A stretch of DNA of 64,000 bases from Ignavibacteria bacterium (lineage in GTDB: Bacteria > Bacteroidota > Ignavibacteria > Ch128b): contig JABLYA010000001.1 of the NCBI GenBank assembly GCA_013177855.1, forward strand, positions 2,312,983 to 2,376,982. Direction: 5' to 3'. The stretch's first letter is position 1. Each line of letters begins with the position of its first letter. Under the pieces are notes generated by a model. The model made no database searches. It was not told where the DNA came from and saw only the letters and a program-made list of their open reading frames with translations. Below are positions 1-9,672 of the stretch, piece by piece. The translations under genes and the position numbers were made by a program.

Positions 1-1
1 A

Positions 2-1111
2 AACGCTTTACCAATTACGACAACCATTAACAACATTACTTATGATATTGGTCTGACAAGTGATGCTGTCTGGATTGCATCATTTGCGGGCGGACTCAGG
101 AAATCAACCGATCTTGGCAGAACCTGGCAGAGAGTTGTAATCCCACCTGATAATCTCGACTCAATCAAGCCGACTGAATCATATAATTTTGATCTCTCAC
201 CAGTTAGTGGAAATCTTGGTTATCAAAGCAATTTGAATCACCGGGTATTTTCAATTTATGTTCAAAATGATTCAACAATATGGGTTGGGACTGCTGGCGG
301 AATTAACAAATCAACTGATGGTGGAAAATCCTGGATGAAATTCAATAAACAAAATCAAACAAATCACATTTCAGGAAATTTTGTCGTTGCAATTGGTGGA
401 ACAGAATATTTAGGTAATCATTATGTATATGCTGCAACCTGGAAAGCTGAAGATTTAACAGAAGAGTATGGAATTAGTTTAACTTCCGATGGAGGACATA
501 ACTGGTCAATCTCTAATCGGGATATTAGAATTCACAATTTTGGTTTTCTTAATAAAATCGCTTATGCGGCTGGCTCAACAGGACTTTTTCGCAGTGATGA
601 TTTTGGCTCAAGTTGGATTAAAGCACCAATGATTGTTGACTCGCTTACAAAACAAAGAATCTTAACTTCAACATTTTATTCTGTTGCAACTCAGGGAAAC
701 ACTATCTGGGTCGGTTCAAACGAAGGATTAGCTAAAACAACCGAAACAGGTTTTGCCTGGGCTGCACCCTGGAGAGTATATCTTGCTTTCGTTCCTGTTA
801 GAAGTAAAGAAGAAACTTATGCATATCCTAATCCATTCGATCCCGAAGCTGATGTTTTGAAAATTAAATACACAACTGATGGAAGAGACGAAAAAGTTAC
901 AATTCGTATTTATGATTTTGGTATGAATTTAGTTAAAACAATTATTCAAAATGCGCCGAGAAGCGGTGCAGTTGATCAAAGAATTCAGCAAACTGAATTC
1001 TGGAATGGTAAAGACGAGTTCGGAAATATTGTCAGTAATGGTGTTTACTTTTATTCTGTTCAAATCGGAAATTCGGAACCTGTTTGGGGAAAAATTTTAG
1101 TTATTAGATAG
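2..1111 (+). CDS. Secreted BNR/sortilin-like repeat protein with FlgD-like C-terminal domain (5' partial)
   Basis: The reading frame is open from base 2, so the gene begins upstream of the window; the first in-frame start-like codon (TTG at 233) is internal. The visible protein has repeated BNR/VPS10-like blades, with motifs such as STDGGKSW, TSDGGHNW and SDDFGSSW, which form beta-propellers in extracellular proteins. The last ~95 residues (AYPNPFDPEAD ... NGVYFYSV ... GKILVIR) are a FlgD-Ig-like/T9SS-type C-terminal domain. Such proteins in Ignavibacteria and Bacteroidota are exported across the outer membrane. A PorV/PorQ-like gene follows 35 bp downstream, which fits a secretion context. 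The substrate or ligand is unknown. Class assignment is secure; the role is not. Confidence 0.8.
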   Translation, partial: NALPITTTINNITYDIGLTSDAVWIASFAGGLRKSTDLGRTWQRVVIPPDNLDSIKPTESYNFDLSPVSGNLGYQSNLNHRVFSIYVQNDSTIWVGTAGGINKSTDGGKSWMKFNKQNQTNHISGNFVVAIGGTEYLGNHYVYAATWKAEDLTEEYGISLTSDGGHNWSISNRDIRIHNFGFLNKIAYAAGSTGLFRSDDFGSSWIKAPMIVDSLTKQRILTSTFYSVATQGNTIWVGSNEGLAKTTETGFAWAAPWRVYLAFVPVRSKEETYAYPNPFDPEADVLKIKYTTDGRDEKVTIRIYDFGMNLVKTIIQNAPRSGAVDQRIQQTEFWNGKDEFGNIVSNGVYFYSVQIGNSEPVWGKILVIR

Positions 1112-1146
1112 CTTGAAAAAATTTTTGAATCAATAATTCAATTGGA

Positions 1147-2157
1147 ATGAAAATGAAATTAAAATTCGTCGGAATTTATCTTTTGTTAATCACACTCGAA
1201 ATTTTTGCTCAACCAAAGACATCTCAAATTGCTTCGCTACCAGGAGCTTTCTCAAGAATGGGTTTTGGTGCAAGAGGAATGGCAATGGGGAATGCAATGA
1301 CTGCTAATATTGATGGCTCGATCAATGTTTATTATAATCCTGCATTAAATCCTTTTGTGGATAATAATCTTATCCAGCTCGGTTTTTCTTTTCTTTCACT
1401 CGATCGTAAACTAAACTTCGTTCAATTGAGCAAAAGTTTCACTCAATACAAACGAGATGCTGAAGGTAACAAAACTTCTGAAGTTCATTCAAAAGCGGGT
1501 GTGACCTTCGGTTTAATTAATTCTGGAGTTGATAATATTGACGGAAGAGATAACAGCGGACTTAGGACAAAAACTTATTCAACTTCTGAAAATTTATTTT
1601 TTCTTTCTGTCGGAATAAGTCCTTTAGACAAACTTAGTTTTGGTGTGACAGCAAAGTATTACTATTACTCATTGTTTGATAAAATAAACTCGGAAGCGGT
1701 CGGATTTGATTTCGGTGTGATATACAAAGTTTTGGATAATTTAACCATTGGTGGATTTATTGGTGATATAAACTCGAAATATCGTTGGGATTCAACTCCA
1801 CTTTATGGTGAAGAAGGAAATAATTTCTATGATTACTTTCCAGTGATTAAAAGAATTGGTGGAAGTTTTCGCCTTCCTAAAAATTTTGGAATTGTTAATC
1901 TTGATTACGAGTGGACGAGTTATCAAACGAAGCTACTCAAAGGTGGAACAGAAATTAATTTAGATGAACATTTGAAACTACGAGCAGGAATTGACCGACT
2001 TAATCTCTCAAATTCTGATATGGTACCAAAAATTTCTTTCGGCTTCGGATTGAATCATATTTTAATGGGTAAGTATTTTGAGTTTAATTATACATTTATG
2101 ACAGAACCATACGCTCCACGAGATATTCATACTTTAAGTTTAGGAATTAAAATATGA
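1147..2157 (+). CDS. PorV/PorQ-family outer membrane protein
   Basis: A 336-residue protein with an N-terminal signal peptide (hydrophobic stretch ending near ...IFAQ). The mature start has the family's hallmark pattern: GAFSRMGFGARGMAMGNAMT followed by NVYYNPAL. The rest is rich in alternating aromatic/polar strands, consistent with a FadL-like beta-barrel. PorV of the type IX secretion system belongs to this family and shuttles cargo to the attachment complex; many lineage members have no tested role. The start at 1147 is followed by a second ATG two codons later, so the exact start is uncertain by two residues. The stop overlaps the next gene's ATG (ATGA), indicating translational coupling with a second family member. 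Confidence 0.8.
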   Translation: MKMKLKFVGIYLLLITLEIFAQPKTSQIASLPGAFSRMGFGARGMAMGNAMTANIDGSINVYYNPALNPFVDNNLIQLGFSFLSLDRKLNFVQLSKSFTQYKRDAEGNKTSEVHSKAGVTFGLINSGVDNIDGRDNSGLRTKTYSTSENLFFLSVGISPLDKLSFGVTAKYYYYSLFDKINSEAVGFDFGVIYKVLDNLTIGGFIGDINSKYRWDSTPLYGEEGNNFYDYFPVIKRIGGSFRLPKNFGIVNLDYEWTSYQTKLLKGGTEINLDEHLKLRAGIDRLNLSNSDMVPKISFGFGLNHILMGKYFEFNYTFMTEPYAPRDIHTLSLGIKI

Positions 2158-3053
2158 GAACAAAATTCTTAACTTTTCTATTTTTAATTACTTGTAATTT
2201 ATTCGCACAAAACGCAGCAAATACGGGTTATTCATTTCTAAAAATTGGAGTTGGTGCAGGGGAAGTTGCTCAAGCTGAAGCAGTAACTGCAAAGTTCTCT
2301 TCTCCATTTTCAGTTTATTACAATCCAGCATTAATCGCTCAATCGAATTTTAGTTCAATTGGATTAATGCACAATGAATGGATTCAAGATTTACGAAGTG
2401 AATTTCTTTTTGCCAATTCATCTCTTTATGGAGTTCCAATTTTTCTCACTGTGAATTCAACAAGTATTGCGAATATTGAGATAAGAACCAGACCTGGCGA
2501 TGCACAGGGATCATTCAATGCTCATTATTTTTTTGCTGGAATTGGAACGGGCTATCAGTTATTTGAAAATCTTTCATTTGGATTTCAGGTAAAATATCTG
2601 TATGAAAATATCTATGTAGATGAATCGAATGGTTATGCTTTCGACTTTGGATTATTTAAGAAAGATTTAATTACTGATTTAAATGCTGGATTAAGTTTTA
2701 GAAATTTTGGGAAGGTTAATCAACTTTCTTCTTCGAGTGCTGAACTTCCATCTGAGGTAAGGTTTGGATTGAATTACGCAGGTAATCTTTCCGTTTATAA
2801 ATTTAATTTTTCACCTTCATTTGATATTCAGAAATTTACAAAAAGTGGAAATCTCAATTTCTTAGTCGGCCTCGAAACTAATTATGATAATCTTTTAAAT
2901 TTTCGACTTGGCTACAATTCAATGAGAGAACTTAATCATTTTTCGTTTGGCCTTGGACTTAACTACAAATCAATCTACTTTGATTATGCTTTCTTACCAT
3001 TCACAAATAATTTTGGAAGTGCTAATCTAATTTCATTGTATATAAAATTATGA
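2154..3053 (+). CDS. PorV/PorQ-family outer membrane protein (second copy)
   Basis: A 299-residue protein with a signal peptide (MRTKFLTFLFLITCNLFAQ) and the same family signature: GYSFLKIGVGAGEVAQAEA, then VYYNPAL. It is predicted to form an outer-membrane barrel like its neighbour, with which it shares a 4-bp ATGA overlap, and it also overlaps the next gene by 4 bp. The two copies are clearly divergent, so this is an old duplication or two sub-families rather than a recent tandem copy. It may work in T9SS cargo handling, as PorV and PorQ do in Porphyromonas, but that is inference from the family. Confidence 0.75.
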   Translation: MRTKFLTFLFLITCNLFAQNAANTGYSFLKIGVGAGEVAQAEAVTAKFSSPFSVYYNPALIAQSNFSSIGLMHNEWIQDLRSEFLFANSSLYGVPIFLTVNSTSIANIEIRTRPGDAQGSFNAHYFFAGIGTGYQLFENLSFGFQVKYLYENIYVDESNGYAFDFGLFKKDLITDLNAGLSFRNFGKVNQLSSSSAELPSEVRFGLNYAGNLSVYKFNFSPSFDIQKFTKSGNLNFLVGLETNYDNLLNFRLGYNSMRELNHFSFGLGLNYKSIYFDYAFLPFTNNFGSANLISLYIKL

Positions 3054-4024
3054 TAAAACTTATCGAACTCTCGCATTCAAAAATTTCTACTGATGATTGG
3101 AATCAATTTGTAGAAAAATCTGATAACGGTACGATTTTTCACCGTCTTGATTTTCTTTCATATCATCCGCCAAAAAGATTTAAGGACAATTCACTAATCT
3201 TTTTTAAAGGCGAGAAAATTTTTGCATTGTTTCCGGCAGTTGATATTGAATTAAATGGAGAAAGAATTCTTTACTCACATCGTGGTGCAAGTTACGGCTC
3301 TTTTGTTTATGAATCTTCTTTGAATATTAAGGATGCTTTTAATCTTGTCGAACTATTGATTGATTATGCACGAAAGAAAAAATTTGATAAGATCATTTTA
3401 ACTCTTCCACCAATCATTTACTGCTCAAAGTTTTCAAATTACATTGACTTCGCTTTGTATAGAAATGGATTTCAATATCTTAAAAGAGAAGTTTCAAGTG
3501 TTGTATCCCTTGATTTTGAAGATGATAAATTACTCGAAACTTATAGGCCAGAAGCTCGCACGGCACTGAAAAAATCATTAAAGATGGGAGTTGAAATAGC
3601 AGAAACAGAAAGATTTCAGGAATATTATGAAATTTTGAAGAAGAACTTGAAGATGCGGCACAATGTTAATCCCACTCATACTTTAGATGAGTTGCTTAAA
3701 TTGAAAAGTATCTTTCCAACCCGAATTCGATTGTTTGGCGCATTTGTCAAATCAAAATTAATTGCTGGAGTTTGTAATTTTTCTGCTAATTCAAAAGTTG
3801 TGCTCGCTTTCTATATTTCTCACGATGAAGATTATCAAGAATATCGTCCAGTCAATTTACTTTTTTATGAAATTATGAGAAGATACAAAGCAGAAGGATT
3901 TAAGTTTCTTGATTTTGGAATTTTTACAGTGAATATGGAGCCGAACTGGGGATTGGGAAGATTTAAGGAAAACTTTGGAGCAAGAGGAATTTTTAGAGAT
4001 ACATTTCAACTTTCATTGAAATAA
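3050..4024 (+). CDS. FemAB-like GNAT-fold acyltransferase
   Basis: A 324-residue cytoplasmic protein without signal or membrane segments. The layout is that of FemAB/CelD-type GNAT proteins. The N-terminal half has NQFVEKSDNGTIFHRLDF and HRGASYGSFV. The C-terminal GNAT half contains RLFGAFVKSKLIAGVCNF, VLAFYIS and FLDFGIFTVNMEPNWGLGRFKENFGA. Family members transfer amino acids from aminoacyl-tRNA to lipid II (FemX/MurM) or acylate exopolysaccharide sugars. Sitting directly before a glycosyltransferase and a flippase, a polysaccharide or cell-wall modifying role is more likely here. Coupled to the upstream gene by a 4-bp overlap; 2 bp separate it from the downstream glycosyltransferase. Confidence 0.7.
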   Translation: MIKLIELSHSKISTDDWNQFVEKSDNGTIFHRLDFLSYHPPKRFKDNSLIFFKGEKIFALFPAVDIELNGERILYSHRGASYGSFVYESSLNIKDAFNLVELLIDYARKKKFDKIILTLPPIIYCSKFSNYIDFALYRNGFQYLKREVSSVVSLDFEDDKLLETYRPEARTALKKSLKMGVEIAETERFQEYYEILKKNLKMRHNVNPTHTLDELLKLKSIFPTRIRLFGAFVKSKLIAGVCNFSANSKVVLAFYISHDEDYQEYRPVNLLFYEIMRRYKAEGFKFLDFGIFTVNMEPNWGLGRFKENFGARGIFRDTFQLSLK

Positions 4025-4026
4025 AT

Positions 4027-5115
4027 ATGCTTAAGATTTTACACATCGCTGTTGAAAATTTTGCTGGCGTCCCACACTCGTTTGTTAAAATGCATCGTGC
4101 GATGGGTGATCAATCAATTCTTGTAACTTTTTATCGAACCGCACAAAATTTCCCTGAAGAACTTTCTTTGAACTTTAAAATTCATCGTAACTTTATCGCA
4201 AAAGCCTGGAGACAGTTTAAAGTCGTTCAAAACGCTGTATCAATTCAAAAAAAGGAGAAAACTTATCCATTCTATTTCGAACCTAAAAATTTTCTGGAAT
4301 CACTTTATTTTGATATAAGAGAATCATTCCGCAGGAAAAAAATCTACGAATTCATAGAACAACACAAACTTTATGAATATGACATAATTCATTACGACGG
4401 TGGAATGGATTTCTTTCGTGATTCTCACATTGCTAAGCAATGGAAAATTGACGGTAAAAAAATTGTCTGTTGTTACTTTGGCAGTGACTTAAGAGCTCGC
4501 GGCTTGATGAAAGAACTAGACCGAATTTCGGATATGAACCTCACTACTGAATATGACCACCTTCAAATGCATCCTGATATTCATTACATTTTTTACCCTT
4601 ACGAAGCAGATGATGTCCCAACAAGAATTCCAAATGAAACGGACAAAGTTAGAATTGTTCACTCACCAACAAACCGAAAATTTAAGGGAACTGATTTAAT
4701 TTTAAGAGTAATCAAAGAGGTAAAGAAAGAGCGAAACATTGAGTTTATTTTACTTGAGAATTTACCCAGAGAAAAAGTCTTAAGTATTAAAGCTACCTGT
4801 GATATTTGCATTGATCAGGTTGGTGGAAAATTTGGCGGGACAGGTTACGGAAAAAGCGGCCTCGAAAGTCTCGCAATGGGAATCCCAACAATTACAAATA
4901 TGACAGAAGATTATCAATCATTTCTAAAAGAAAATCCATTTGTTGTTGCCAATAATGAAAAGGAATTAAAAGAGAAATTAATTGAGTTAATTGATTCGAA
5001 AAATTTAAGAGAGGAAATTGGAAAGAAATCAATTGATTGGGTGAAAAAATATCATTCCTACCAGAGCGTTAACGAACAGTTGATGAATTTATATAAAAAG
5101 CATGGAATCCTCTGA
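4027..5115 (+). CDS. Glycosyltransferase family 1/4-like protein
   Basis: A 362-residue soluble protein with a two-lobed GT-B look. The N-terminal lobe starts KILHIAVENFAGVPHSFVKMHRAM. The C-terminal lobe has VRIVHSPTNRKFKGTDLILRVI, a donor-site region GTGYGKSGLESLAMGIPTITN and a final NEQLMNLYKK helix. The E in KSGLESLAMG corresponds to the ExxxxxxE donor-binding helix of GT4 enzymes. It should transfer a sugar onto a lipid-linked or protein acceptor at the inner face of the inner membrane. The 3' end overlaps the flippase gene by 14 bp, suggesting both act in one glycan pathway. Donor and acceptor cannot be read from sequence. Confidence 0.75.
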   Translation: MLKILHIAVENFAGVPHSFVKMHRAMGDQSILVTFYRTAQNFPEELSLNFKIHRNFIAKAWRQFKVVQNAVSIQKKEKTYPFYFEPKNFLESLYFDIRESFRRKKIYEFIEQHKLYEYDIIHYDGGMDFFRDSHIAKQWKIDGKKIVCCYFGSDLRARGLMKELDRISDMNLTTEYDHLQMHPDIHYIFYPYEADDVPTRIPNETDKVRIVHSPTNRKFKGTDLILRVIKEVKKERNIEFILLENLPREKVLSIKATCDICIDQVGGKFGGTGYGKSGLESLAMGIPTITNMTEDYQSFLKENPFVVANNEKELKEKLIELIDSKNLREEIGKKSIDWVKKYHSYQSVNEQLMNLYKKHGIL

Positions 5116-6541
5116 AAACAGAAAAGGACTTTTCTCTCATACCTTCCTGTATACTTTTGGTAACTTAATTTCTCGCGGATTAAATTTTTTACTTCTTCCA
5201 TTTTATAGTCACTATATTTCACCAGAAGATTTTGGTGTTTATTCAGTAATAGTTTCAGTTTTAACAATTGCTTCTACTGTTATTAATCTTGGCCTGCCTG
5301 GAATTTTTCTAAAAAATTTATCAAGCTCAGAATCAATTGAAGAGAAGAAAAGATTTTTATCAAATACAATTTCATTTATTACATCTGTCAGTCTCCCATT
5401 ATTAATTTTGGTTATTGGATTCAGTCGTTCTTTAAGTCAAATAATCATCGGGAAGGACGAATTTTACGTTGAGATTATTTTAGGCCTAATTTCCATTCTT
5501 TCCTTGAATTATTCTTATTATTTCTCTGTCTTTTATGTTGCTGAAGAAAGGTCAAAAGAATTTGTCTTAAAAAACTCAGCCGCTTCGATTTCAAATTTTG
5601 TATTTAATTTAATCTTTGTTGTTCTTTTCAAGTCTGGAATAAATGGGATATTTTTAGCTCAGATATTAAGCTCAGTGATTTTAATTTTTTTATCTCGTGA
5701 TGTTCTTAAAAAGTATTTTACTTTTACATTTGATCTAAATTATCTCAAACCAATTCTTATTGGATCTTTGCCGCTGCTTTTATCAGGAGTTTTTACGATA
5801 GTGATTGAATTAATAGATCGTTTACTTGTCTTTCAATATTTAGGTGAGACGAAAGCGGGAATTTATTCTTTTGGTTATCGGCTTGCATTAATTTTTAATC
5901 TTTACATTCTTTCTTTCAAATCTGCATGGATACCTCATTATTTTAATTTAAAATTGATTGAAAAAGACAAGGCTGATCATCTTGGCAGAATTTTTACAAA
6001 ACTTGTGTATTCATCTGTCTTAATAATTTTTGTGATCAGCTATGGAGTTAATGAAGTCTTTAAACTTAAGATTGATACATTTACAATCTTTGATTTGAAA
6101 TATAAAGATTCGACAAGCTTTATTATTTACCTTTTAATTGGTTACTTCTTTAGTTTATTAATGGCTTTTTATTCAATTGCTCCATTTAAATTGAACAAGC
6201 TTTATCACTTTTTATTTGCTGATTTGATCGCCATGGTATTGAATTTAATTTTTAACATTTATTTAATTCCACGAATAGGAATTGATGGTGCAGCAATAGC
6301 TACAATGATTTCATTTTTAGCCGGCGCATTTTATTTATTCATTTATAATCTGGGAAAGATTAAAATCAATTATGAGTACAAAAGTTTGTTTATAATTTTA
6401 TTTGCTGGTTTTTGTGGATTAATTCTTTACAAAAAGATAGACGATATTTTTGTTGGATTTGTAATTCTTTTAATTATGATATCGATTGGGTTTATTCTCA
6501 AAATAATCAAACGAGACTGGAGAGAAATACTAAAGATTTAA
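5102..6541 (+). CDS. Polysaccharide/lipid-linked oligosaccharide flippase (MOP superfamily, Wzx-like)
   Basis: A 479-residue polytopic membrane protein with about 12-14 hydrophobic segments. It begins with the standard Wzx entry FLYTFGNLISRGLNFLLLPFYSHYISPEDFGVYSV. An internal segment, AGIYSFGYRLALIFNLYILSFKSAWIPHYF, is also typical of PST/Wzx flippases. It should move lipid-linked oligosaccharides from the cytoplasmic to the periplasmic leaflet. It overlaps the upstream glycosyltransferase by 14 bp and ends in a 12-bp convergent overlap with the glycosyltransferase on the minus strand. Confidence 0.85.
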   Translation: MESSENRKGLFSHTFLYTFGNLISRGLNFLLLPFYSHYISPEDFGVYSVIVSVLTIASTVINLGLPGIFLKNLSSSESIEEKKRFLSNTISFITSVSLPLLILVIGFSRSLSQIIIGKDEFYVEIILGLISILSLNYSYYFSVFYVAEERSKEFVLKNSAASISNFVFNLIFVVLFKSGINGIFLAQILSSVILIFLSRDVLKKYFTFTFDLNYLKPILIGSLPLLLSGVFTIVIELIDRLLVFQYLGETKAGIYSFGYRLALIFNLYILSFKSAWIPHYFNLKLIEKDKADHLGRIFTKLVYSSVLIIFVISYGVNEVFKLKIDTFTIFDLKYKDSTSFIIYLLIGYFFSLLMAFYSIAPFKLNKLYHFLFADLIAMVLNLIFNIYLIPRIGIDGAAIATMISFLAGAFYLFIYNLGKIKINYEYKSLFIILFAGFCGLILYKKIDDIFVGFVILLIMISIGFILKIIKRDWREILKI

Positions 6542-7666
6542 ACTTTCAAGTGCCCGCTTCAACTCAATCTCACAAACCGACCAATTGAAAAATTTTTCAA
6601 CAGCACTTCTTCCATTTAATCCATAATTATAAATCCTATCTGTATCTTTAATCAACATTGAAATCATTTCAATAATGTTTTCCAAATCGATTGGATTAAC
6701 TAATATTCCACAATTTGATAGCTCAAATATTTTTCTAATTGGTTCATAATCCGATGCGACAATTGCTTTGCCAAGAGCCATATAATCAAAAATTTTAATT
6801 GGAAGTGAGCGTTCATAAATTTTATTTGGTGGGCGAATGTCAAGACAAATATGGACTGGTTCAAGATACTTTGAAAAACTCTGATAATTAGTCCATCCGA
6901 AAAACTGAAAATTAATACCGAGCTTCTCAAATTTTTTTAGATAAATTTCTTCCTGAGGATTTTCAAATCTGCCGGCCAGCACAAAGCCAAATTTGTAATC
7001 AGGAAAATTTGAAATCAATCTTTCTAATATTTCATAATAAATTTTTAATCCACGACTTATCGAAATTACTCCTGCATAGCCAAAAATTATTTCATTGTTT
7101 TCTATTTTTTTCATTGAAGGTTTATAATATTCAAGCACTGGATAATAGGAGATTATTGAAAATTTTTTTCGGGGAGAATATTTTCTATAACGATCAAGTT
7201 TTGTCTCTTCGCCAATAAAAAGATAATCAGAAAAGTTAGTTGCTAAAAAGTTTATGAAATGTCCAAAGAAAAAAAGAAATGTTTTTTTTAATCCTTTCTT
7301 TTTCAGATAAATGTTTTCTGGGTACCATTCTGTTACATCGTAAATGATTTTTGCTGGTTTACTTTTTTTCTGAATTAAAATAAAGAAGTAGGAAAATAGA
7401 ACGGGAAGTGGTTCACAATTGATAATCAAATCAGGATTTAATTTTTTCAGTTCCTTAATTATAAATTTGAATTTTTCAATAAATCTATTTTTTTTGTTTA
7501 AGTCTATTCCTTTGAATTTAATTGATGAGATATCTTTTTCGATATCAGCTGTTGTTACAATTATCGTAACTTCGAAACTGAATTTTGTTAGTGATTTGCC
7601 AATTTTATTAAAAATTCTTTCGTCAAATGGTGGATGACCTGTAGAAATAATTGCGACTTTTTTCAT
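6530..7666 (-). CDS. Glycosyltransferase family 4-like protein
   Basis: A 378-residue GT-B protein. The N-terminal lobe reads KKVAIISTGHPPFDERIFNKIGKSL, characteristic of GT4 enzymes that act on exopolysaccharides. The C-terminal lobe carries NEIIFGYAGVISISRGLKIYYE, FFGWTNY and the donor-binding region RSLPIKIFDYMALGKAIVASDY. No signal peptide is seen; one or two hydrophobic stretches in the middle (FLFFFGHFINFLATNF) may attach it to the inner membrane. It is transcribed against the upstream sugar cluster and its 3' end overlaps the flippase gene by 12 bp. The donor sugar is unknown. Confidence 0.75.
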   Translation of the reverse strand: MKKVAIISTGHPPFDERIFNKIGKSLTKFSFEVTIIVTTADIEKDISSIKFKGIDLNKKNRFIEKFKFIIKELKKLNPDLIINCEPLPVLFSYFFILIQKKSKPAKIIYDVTEWYPENIYLKKKGLKKTFLFFFGHFINFLATNFSDYLFIGEETKLDRYRKYSPRKKFSIISYYPVLEYYKPSMKKIENNEIIFGYAGVISISRGLKIYYEILERLISNFPDYKFGFVLAGRFENPQEEIYLKKFEKLGINFQFFGWTNYQSFSKYLEPVHICLDIRPPNKIYERSLPIKIFDYMALGKAIVASDYEPIRKIFELSNCGILVNPIDLENIIEMISMLIKDTDRIYNYGLNGRSAVEKFFNWSVCEIELKRALESLNL

Positions 7667-7743
7667 TTGAGTTCATCTAATATTTTGAAATAAAATATGA
7701 TTTAATTCAAATTTATCCATAAAAAATTTTGGAAGGAAAGAAA

Positions 7744-8262
7744 ATGAAAAAGAATTTAGTTGCAGTCTCAATAATCTTTGCCATAATCATTGGTTCTTAC
7801 TTTACAATAAACGCAAACGGTTCTGAAAATGTTTTGAATGATGATAGCAAGGGGAAGTCTTTTGAAGAGATTTTGAAGCTTGCTCAAAAAGATAAGAAAA
7901 AAGTTGTGGTTAATGTTTATGCTGATTGGTGTAGCTGGTGCAAAAAAATGGAGAGAGAAACTTTCCCAAATCAAGAAGTGCAAAAAGAGTTAAAACGAAA
8001 TTTTTACTTTTACAGAATGAATGGAGAGTCAAACGATATAGTTGAATTTGATGGACGCAAGTGGACAAAAGCTCAATTGACTAAAGCTTTTGGCATTCGA
8101 GGTTTTCCAGCAACTATATTTTTGAATTATAATTCTCAACCAATTACTGTATTACCTGGATATGTGGATGGACCAACTTTTGCAAGCATTCTAAAATACA
8201 TCGGCGATGACTTGTACACTAAAATTACATTTGATGATTTTATGAAGAAAAATAAGAAGTGA
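7744..8262 (+). CDS. Periplasmic thioredoxin-fold protein (thioredoxin_7/DsbD-gamma-like)
   Basis: About 172 residues. I place the start at the ATG at 7744, preceded by a good AAGGAAAG-type ribosome site, rather than at an upstream in-frame TTG (7729). The first ~25 residues are a signal peptide or anchor. The fold then gives VVVNVYADWCSWCKKME, with redox cysteines C63 and C66 in a CSWC active site, and FGIRGFPATIFLN with the cis-proline (FPAT) expected of thioredoxins. It probably reduces or isomerises disulfides of exported proteins. It is a single-gene unit between the minus-strand glycosyltransferase and a 420-bp non-coding stretch. Confidence 0.8.
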   Translation: MKKNLVAVSIIFAIIIGSYFTINANGSENVLNDDSKGKSFEEILKLAQKDKKKVVVNVYADWCSWCKKMERETFPNQEVQKELKRNFYFYRMNGESNDIVEFDGRKWTKAQLTKAFGIRGFPATIFLNYNSQPITVLPGYVDGPTFASILKYIGDDLYTKITFDDFMKKNKK

Positions 8263-8684
8263 TTTTTGAATAACATAGAAGTTTTATCAAAGTAACTGCA
8301 TAGCAATTCATATTTTATTCAGATTTCTTAGTTGTATATGATTTTTTTCGTGTAAATGAACTCATTCTTCCCAACCAGTATTGACATTTAATTTTCTATT
8401 TTTTATAATACCATCAGAAATTTAGTTAAATAAATGAACCAAAAAGATTTTTATTTTATTAATTCTGCAGGGGCATATATATATATATATATATATCACA
8501 AGCAAACATTTTAAAAACCTTTTCTCTCGGCAATCCTTAATGCAAAAATCAAAAAATTCTAATTATCAAATTTCATCGTTATCGTACTTTGAACAGATTT
8601 ACCTTAACTTCAATCTTTTGATATCTTTTTTATACAATCTAAATTTTAATCTAAAGAAAAAAGAAGTAAGATAGGAGATTTATC
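8263..8684 (+). other. Non-coding AT-rich interval upstream of T9SS cargo gene
   Basis: No convincing reading frame on either strand. The interval is strongly AT-rich, contains an 11-copy AT dinucleotide run (8475-8496), and must hold the promoter of the secreted protein that starts at 8685. I did not find a clear -33/-7 pair or a terminator hairpin for the thioredoxin gene. Confidence 0.5.
8475..8496. repeat. (AT)11 dinucleotide microsatellite
   Basis: Twenty-two bases of perfect alternating A and T, flanked by GGGGC on the left and CACAAG on the right. It lies about 190 bp upstream of the start of a secreted T9SS protein. Such runs are prone to length change by slippage and can extrude as cruciforms. 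Any effect on expression is speculation. Confidence 0.95.
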
Positions 8685-9632
8685 ATGAATAAAATAAAAT
8701 TTATGATTGTAATTCTCTTTTTTAATTCCCTGGTTTTCGCACAATATCTCAGAAAACCAACAGGGGAAGTTTTTGGAGTTTTTACAAATAAATTGAAAGT
8801 TGGAAATATATTCGTTTATAGAGATTTTTATTGGAGATTATATGAAAGATTAGAATTATATGATACTATTTTAATAAATAATAAAGTTTATTACAAATCT
8901 AAATATCAAAATTTTAATGGGGCACCTACTTATAACAGATTTTTTACAATTAATGATGATGGTTACTATATATCATATGATAGCACAAGAAATCAAGCTA
9001 CAGGTGAAATTTTTATATATTATAAGAAAAATGCAAAAGTAGGAGATTTTTGGGTTCAGAAACATATGTCGATTACTTGGAAAAAATACTATCATATTGT
9101 TTTAGATACTAATTATACTTGGGTATTTTGGGGCGAATATTTGCCTACAAAGAAAATAAAAGTAACAGATAGTATTCTAACGGAAAACTATGAGTATTGG
9201 TCGGAAGATTTTGGTTTAGTTAAATATACTTGGACAGATGACCCTTGGAGTGGCGGTGTTGCATTTTTATGGGGTTGTGTATTAAATGATTCTGTATATG
9301 GAGATACATCTTTTACTGTTTCCGTTGAAGATAAACCAGATATGAACATCAGTGATTTCGAATTATATCAAAATTACCCAAATCCATTTAATGCAGTTAC
9401 AACGATTAGATACAAGATTAATAAAAGAGGATTTGTAAGATTAACCGTCTATGATGCACTTGGAAATGAAATAATTAAACTTGTAAATCAAGAAATGTCA
9501 CCCGGAACTTACTGGGTAGATTTTGATTCAGAAAGATTAACTGGAAGATCAGCTTTACCAAGTGGTGTGTATTTTTATGAGTTGAGCGTAAATAATAGAA
9601 AGACCACTAAAAAAATGATATTAATAAAATAA
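8685..9632 (+). CDS. Secreted protein with type IX secretion C-terminal sorting domain
   Basis: A 315-residue protein. The start is supported by AGGAGA seven to twelve bases upstream. Signal peptide MNKIKFMIVILFFNSLVFAQ. The middle (about residues 25-215) is aromatic-rich, with many Y and W, and matches no family I recognise. Residues ~225-315 are a canonical T9SS type A sorting domain: ELYQNYPNPFNAVTTIRYKI, VYDALGNEI, PSGVYFYELSVNN, KKMILIK. The protein should be exported by Sec, carried across the outer membrane by T9SS and released or attached at the surface. Its codon use is notably A/T-heavy compared with the housekeeping genes further on. Confidence 0.8.
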   Translation: MNKIKFMIVILFFNSLVFAQYLRKPTGEVFGVFTNKLKVGNIFVYRDFYWRLYERLELYDTILINNKVYYKSKYQNFNGAPTYNRFFTINDDGYYISYDSTRNQATGEIFIYYKKNAKVGDFWVQKHMSITWKKYYHIVLDTNYTWVFWGEYLPTKKIKVTDSILTENYEYWSEDFGLVKYTWTDDPWSGGVAFLWGCVLNDSVYGDTSFTVSVEDKPDMNISDFELYQNYPNPFNAVTTIRYKINKRGFVRLTVYDALGNEIIKLVNQEMSPGTYWVDFDSERLTGRSALPSGVYFYELSVNNRKTTKKMILIK

Positions 9633-9672
9633 AATGATGGAGGTAAGAGCATACAAAAATTAAAAATAATAA

